Shown here piece after piece: positions 19,577 through 20,391 of a stretch of DNA of 20,391 nucleotides. Where the stretch lies: assembly GCA_036897095.1 (NCBI GenBank), contig JAYMSP010003274.1, forward strand, positions 1-20,391. Direction: 5' to 3'. The first letter of the stretch is position 1, and every line of letters begins with the position of its first letter. This stretch comes from Plantago elongata. Taxonomy: Eukaryota; Streptophyta; Magnoliopsida; Lamiales; Plantaginaceae. The notes below the pieces were generated by a model. It did no database searches, was not told the origin of the DNA, and saw only the letters and a program-made list of their open reading frames with translations. The position numbers were made by a program, and so were the translations under genes.

Positions 19577-20250
19577 GGGTATATAGAATTATTAAACTAA
19601 TATTTATAGTACTTGAGAAGGATTAATAGAAAAGGGTTTTACATGTAATCTAGTATATTATATAGAGGAAGAAGTGTGTACCATAAAGATCTTTATATCT
19701 ATAAGAGACCTTAAATATTCTATTAAGAGAAAGTGACTTGCCCCTTTTATCTTATAAAGTTATTGTATTATACTCAAATAGTTTCATGCAGAATTAAGCC
19801 ATTTAAGTAATTGCTTTACTTAATACTATTTCTTAACTAATATAATTTAAGTATAGATATTCCTCCCACAAAGCGCTTTATAATTACTCAAGTATTCTAC
19901 GTAAAGAACTTTATTATAAGAGAACTAGGCATTATATCTTTAATAATTCTTATACTTACTTCGGCCTACTTATTAATAATATATTTTAAATAAAAGACTG
20001 GCGAAGTTACTTGCTCACTAAGAGTCTTTATAAATGCTCTTGTTATGATAGAAATACGCCCTTTTATTTTTATATAAATAAAATAAAGCAAACCTACAAC
20101 AAATAATATGTTATTATGTTCTCTAATAACTTTGTGTAGTTAATACATAAAAGCTTCTTAAGTACTTTTCATTCAAAGGTAAAAAGCAGCCCATATAATT
20201 AAGACCTTTGATAAGTTACAATAAGTGTGCCCCTTCTTTATACTAGTCAT
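19577..20250. other. AT-rich unassigned DNA beyond the rRNA fragment
   Basis: No open frame of note and no recognised element. It could be further, more decayed organelle-derived sequence, since short phrases such as gagaactaggca (19918-19931) and acttcggcc (19958-19966) recall large-subunit rRNA wording. They are on the opposite strand to the rRNA fragment, so this may be chance. Confidence 0.3.
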
Positions 20251-20290
20251 CATTCTAGGCGTCTTGCTCTGGCAGGCTCCGCTCTAAGAC

Positions 20291-20391
20291 CATGCCCAAC
20301 GGGGCGCCGTTGGGCGCGCGCCGTGGGGCACGGCACGCCAACGGCGCCCCAATGGGCGCGGTGTCCGTCCAGCGCGCCGTGTCACGGCGCC
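20291..20391. repeat. GC-rich nested inverted repeats, probable transposon end cut by window edge
   Basis: Composition switches abruptly from AT-rich to about 80 per cent G+C. ggggcgccgttgg (20301-20313) is perfectly complementary to ccaacggcgcccc (20338-20350). Inside this, gccgtg (20320-20325) pairs with cacggc (20329-20334). A further cacggcgc at 20383-20390 can pair with gcgccgtg at 20318-20325. Nested GC-rich palindromes like this are common at ends of plant DNA transposons and MITEs (PIF/Harbinger- or Mutator-like). The family is an inference, since the other end is outside the window. Confidence 0.55.

Noticed and set aside
1..20391. CRISPR arrays, bacterial operons, tRNA genes
   Set aside because: I saw no spaced identical repeats, ribosome-binding-site-led gene strings or cloverleaf with a GGTTCRA arm; the sequence is plant nuclear.

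Overview
This is nuclear DNA from a flowering plant, most likely a eudicot. Evidence: spliced genes with GT-AG introns in AT-rich surroundings, plant-specific families (DUF538, Agenet), telo-boxes, a Cassandra-type miniature LTR retrotransposon, and a decayed organelle rRNA fragment. The species cannot be named from the sequence.

Layout, left to right. 1-646 is an intron. 647-3521 (+) holds the last ten exons of a mitochondrial M24B X-Pro aminopeptidase of the ICP55 type; its 5' part lies outside the window. 3522-7900 is AT-rich intergenic DNA with one weak MITE candidate. 7913-9703 (+) is an unrecognised, exon-like and partly frame-broken unit, with internal tandem repeats, a telomere-like hairpin and an 18-G run. 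9704-11440 is AT-rich spacer. 11440-14780 holds two tandem copies of an intronless DUF538 gene (193 aa each, 7 residue differences). The space between them is filled by a minus-strand Cassandra TRIM array with three LTRs; two LTRs keep the 5S-rRNA-like module and one has lost it. 14780-16186 has no visible gene. 16187-18611 (-) is a three-exon Agenet-domain gene (351 aa, four Agenet/Tudor-like modules). 18640-19110 has short repeats, 19255-19576 (-) is a decayed organelle-type 23S/26S rRNA fragment (probable NUMT), 19577-20250 is AT-rich and unassigned, and the last 100 bases are a very GC-rich inverted-repeat block cut by the window edge.

The genes do not form an operon or pathway. The link between them is positional: the order ICP55 - DUF538 - Agenet matches, from memory, Arabidopsis At1g09300 - At1g09310 - At1g09320. 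The window therefore looks like a conserved microsyntenic block enlarged by a local DUF538 duplication, transposon insertion and organelle DNA insertion. I see no sign of a wholly new system. The most informative structure is the three-LTR Cassandra array between the duplicated genes.
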